From Gammaproteobacteria bacterium (GTDB lineage Bacteria; Pseudomonadota; Gammaproteobacteria; SZUA-152): 23,717 bases of DNA. Made by a program: the position numbers and the translations under genes. Position 1 is the first letter of the stretch. Each line of letters opens with the position of its first letter. Under the pieces are notes generated by a model. The model searched no databases and had not been told where the DNA came from. It worked only from the letters and a program-made list of their open reading frames with translations. Below, one piece after another: positions 22,432 to 23,717 of this stretch. The stretch spans positions 1-23,717 of the forward strand of contig JAUWLO010000007.1 of the NCBI GenBank assembly GCA_030613605.1, read 5' to 3'.

Positions 22432-23717
22432 ATGAGTATTGCAGTAGCTAATGATGAAGAAGATATTCAATTTGGGATAGACAGTCGTCGCACGCAAATC
22501 GGTGAATACCGATCTGATATTGATCGTCTAAAATCAGAGTTACTTCCTGTTGATTCGCAACTGGAGAGTATTTCAGGCGAACGTGCCCAATATGAAGTAT
22601 TAACCAATCTTAGTGAAAATCTCGACAAGCTTAACGAAATCGGCGGTAATAAATTATTCTGGACAGGCTTGGTTGGGGACGATCAAATTGAAAACCAGCT
22701 TGATAAGTTGCGTGACCAGGCGGAATTCTTTGAAAGACGTATAAAAAAGATCACTGATGCACGCGATACTATTGATGCGGAGATAAATGATAAAGAAGAA
22801 GAGATTGAGTACCTTGAGGACGAAATAAGCGTACTTATTGAAAGACAAGAAGAGTCAAAGTATGAATTCCTGGTTGAGCGAGAAATAAAACCAGTACCAT
22901 ACCGTGTTGTTGTCATGCCGTGGACAAAACAGGGTGAGGATGAAAAAAAGTACAAAAAAATAATGTTGCTGGCATTATTTATCAGCATTTTACTTGGTTT
23001 TTTGGTTCCTTTATATGATGTACCTATCCCTGATCGTAATGAAGTAGTAAAAATACCAGAGCGCATGACTAAATTAGTTAAGAAGCAAAAAGCTAAACCT
23101 AAACCAAAGCCAAAGCTGGAACAGGTAAAAGAAAAGGAAAAGGAAAAGGAAAAGAAGAAACCCACCAAGGAAGAGAAAAAGAAAGCGCGTGAAAAAACAA
23201 AAAATAAAGGGGTGCTTGCATTTAAAAATAACCTTGCAAGCCTGCTTGAGGATGAATCATTAGCCAAGCTGGGTGCCAATGCAAACCTAAGCAATGCAGG
23301 ATCTACGGCGAGAAGCACCCGGCGTTCGATTATAACAACTCAGGCGACCAGCAATAGTGGTGGTATACGAAGCACATCACTTAGCCGAAATGTTGCCGGG
23401 ACGGGTGACCAGATTGATGCCGTGGCCTTTTCCCGGGTTGATAGCGCAATCGGTACAGCTGTGGCTGAGGATCGTCCCCTTAGCGATGGCATTGGACCAT
23501 CTCGTACGGATGAAGAAATACAAATTGTGTTTGACAAGTACAAAGCGGCACTCTATCGGATCTACAATCGTGAATTACGTATCGACCCTACATTACAGGG
23601 TAAAGTGGTGTTGCGTATGACTATTGAGCCCAATGGTAGTGTTTCTAAGTGCAAAGTTGAATCCACTGATATGAAGTCACCTAAATTGCTCTCAAAAATT
23701 GTAGAGCGTGTGAAACG
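22432..23717 (+). CDS. TonB-like/AgmX-type energy transducer, 3' end outside the window
   Basis: Open to the last base (428 codons, no stop). About 160 N-terminal residues are cytoplasmic and mostly charged coiled coil. One membrane helix (about 177-195, IMLLALFISILLGFLVPLY) follows, then a Lys/Pro then Lys/Glu-rich stretch (212-257), TonB-like in composition, a Ser/Thr/Gly-rich linker, and from about residue 369 a domain (ALYRIYNRELRIDPTLQGK, VVLRMTIEPNGSV) typical of the AgmX/PglI C-terminal, TonB-related fold. AgmX (GltJ) connects the inner-membrane motor to the periplasmic gliding apparatus in Myxococcus. The ATG follows AGGAG (22417-22421) by 10 nt. Unlike classic TonB, a large cytoplasmic domain is present, which could receive signals. 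Confidence 0.9.
   Translation, partial: MSIAVANDEEDIQFGIDSRRTQIGEYRSDIDRLKSELLPVDSQLESISGERAQYEVLTNLSENLDKLNEIGGNKLFWTGLVGDDQIENQLDKLRDQAEFFERRIKKITDARDTIDAEINDKEEEIEYLEDEISVLIERQEESKYEFLVEREIKPVPYRVVVMPWTKQGEDEKKYKKIMLLALFISILLGFLVPLYDVPIPDRNEVVKIPERMTKLVKKQKAKPKPKPKLEQVKEKEKEKEKKKPTKEEKKKAREKTKNKGVLAFKNNLASLLEDESLAKLGANANLSNAGSTARSTRRSIITTQATSNSGGIRSTSLSRNVAGTGDQIDAVAFSRVDSAIGTAVAEDRPLSDGIGPSRTDEEIQIVFDKYKAALYRIYNRELRIDPTLQGKVVLRMTIEPNGSVSKCKVESTDMKSPKLLSKIVERVK
23131..23154 (+). repeat. In-frame GAAAAG hexanucleotide repeat
   Basis: Four perfect GAAAAG units (23131-23154) encode Glu-Lys pairs in the periplasmic linker of the TonB-like protein. Copy-number changes would alter the span of the linker in steps of two residues without a frameshift. 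Confidence 0.85.

Overview
The window is chromosomal DNA from a gammaproteobacterium. The left part keeps the order rlmB - rpsF - rpsR - DUF2232 membrane protein - rplI - dnaB - alr - radA, with no priB between rpsF and rpsR. As far as I recall, this is the arrangement in Pseudomonas and related non-enteric lineages. A marine or Cellvibrionales-type genome is possible, but the genus cannot be set from the sequence alone.

Layout. (1) 1-7059, plus strand: translation and replication genes. These are the 3' end of rlmB, the ribosomal protein genes with a probable S6:S18 autoregulatory leader, rplI closed by a strong intrinsic terminator, then dnaB, alr and radA packed closely together. (2) 7100-8499, minus strand: a PilZ-domain (c-di-GMP receptor type) protein, and upstream of it an exported metallo-beta-lactamase-fold hydrolase. 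(3) 8705-13055, plus strand: a two-gene RND efflux unit (membrane-fusion protein and 1037-residue permease) with no outer-membrane channel gene beside it. (4) 13056-13485: a 430-bp AT-rich spacer. (5) 13486 to the window end, plus strand: eight or more tightly spaced genes that appear to encode an energised trans-envelope machine. They are an exported small protein, a 656-aa TPR/coiled-coil periplasmic protein, an 1168-aa TPR lipoprotein, a 238-aa TPR lipoprotein, a 91-aa exported protein, a MotA/TolQ/ExbB channel, two ExbD/TolR proteins and a TonB-like protein with an AgmX/PglI-type C-terminal domain that runs off the window.

The last region is the most interesting biologically. Its composition resembles the Agl-Glt gliding and Nfs spore-coat machineries of Myxococcus (AglR/Q/S, AgmX/GltJ, TPR proteins such as AgmU/GltD), so it probably couples proton flow to a periplasmic TPR scaffold. 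What it moves or builds here is unknown. One of its two ExbD proteins has Asn where the essential membrane Asp normally lies, while the other keeps Asp.

A second, unexpected pattern is a set of short tandem repeats (12, 13, 15, 15 and 16 nt units, about 2.6 to 4 copies) lying on or next to the stop codons of rplI, dnaB, alr, the PilZ gene and the hydrolase gene. Each has a different sequence. I found none at gene ends in the right-hand 14 kb.
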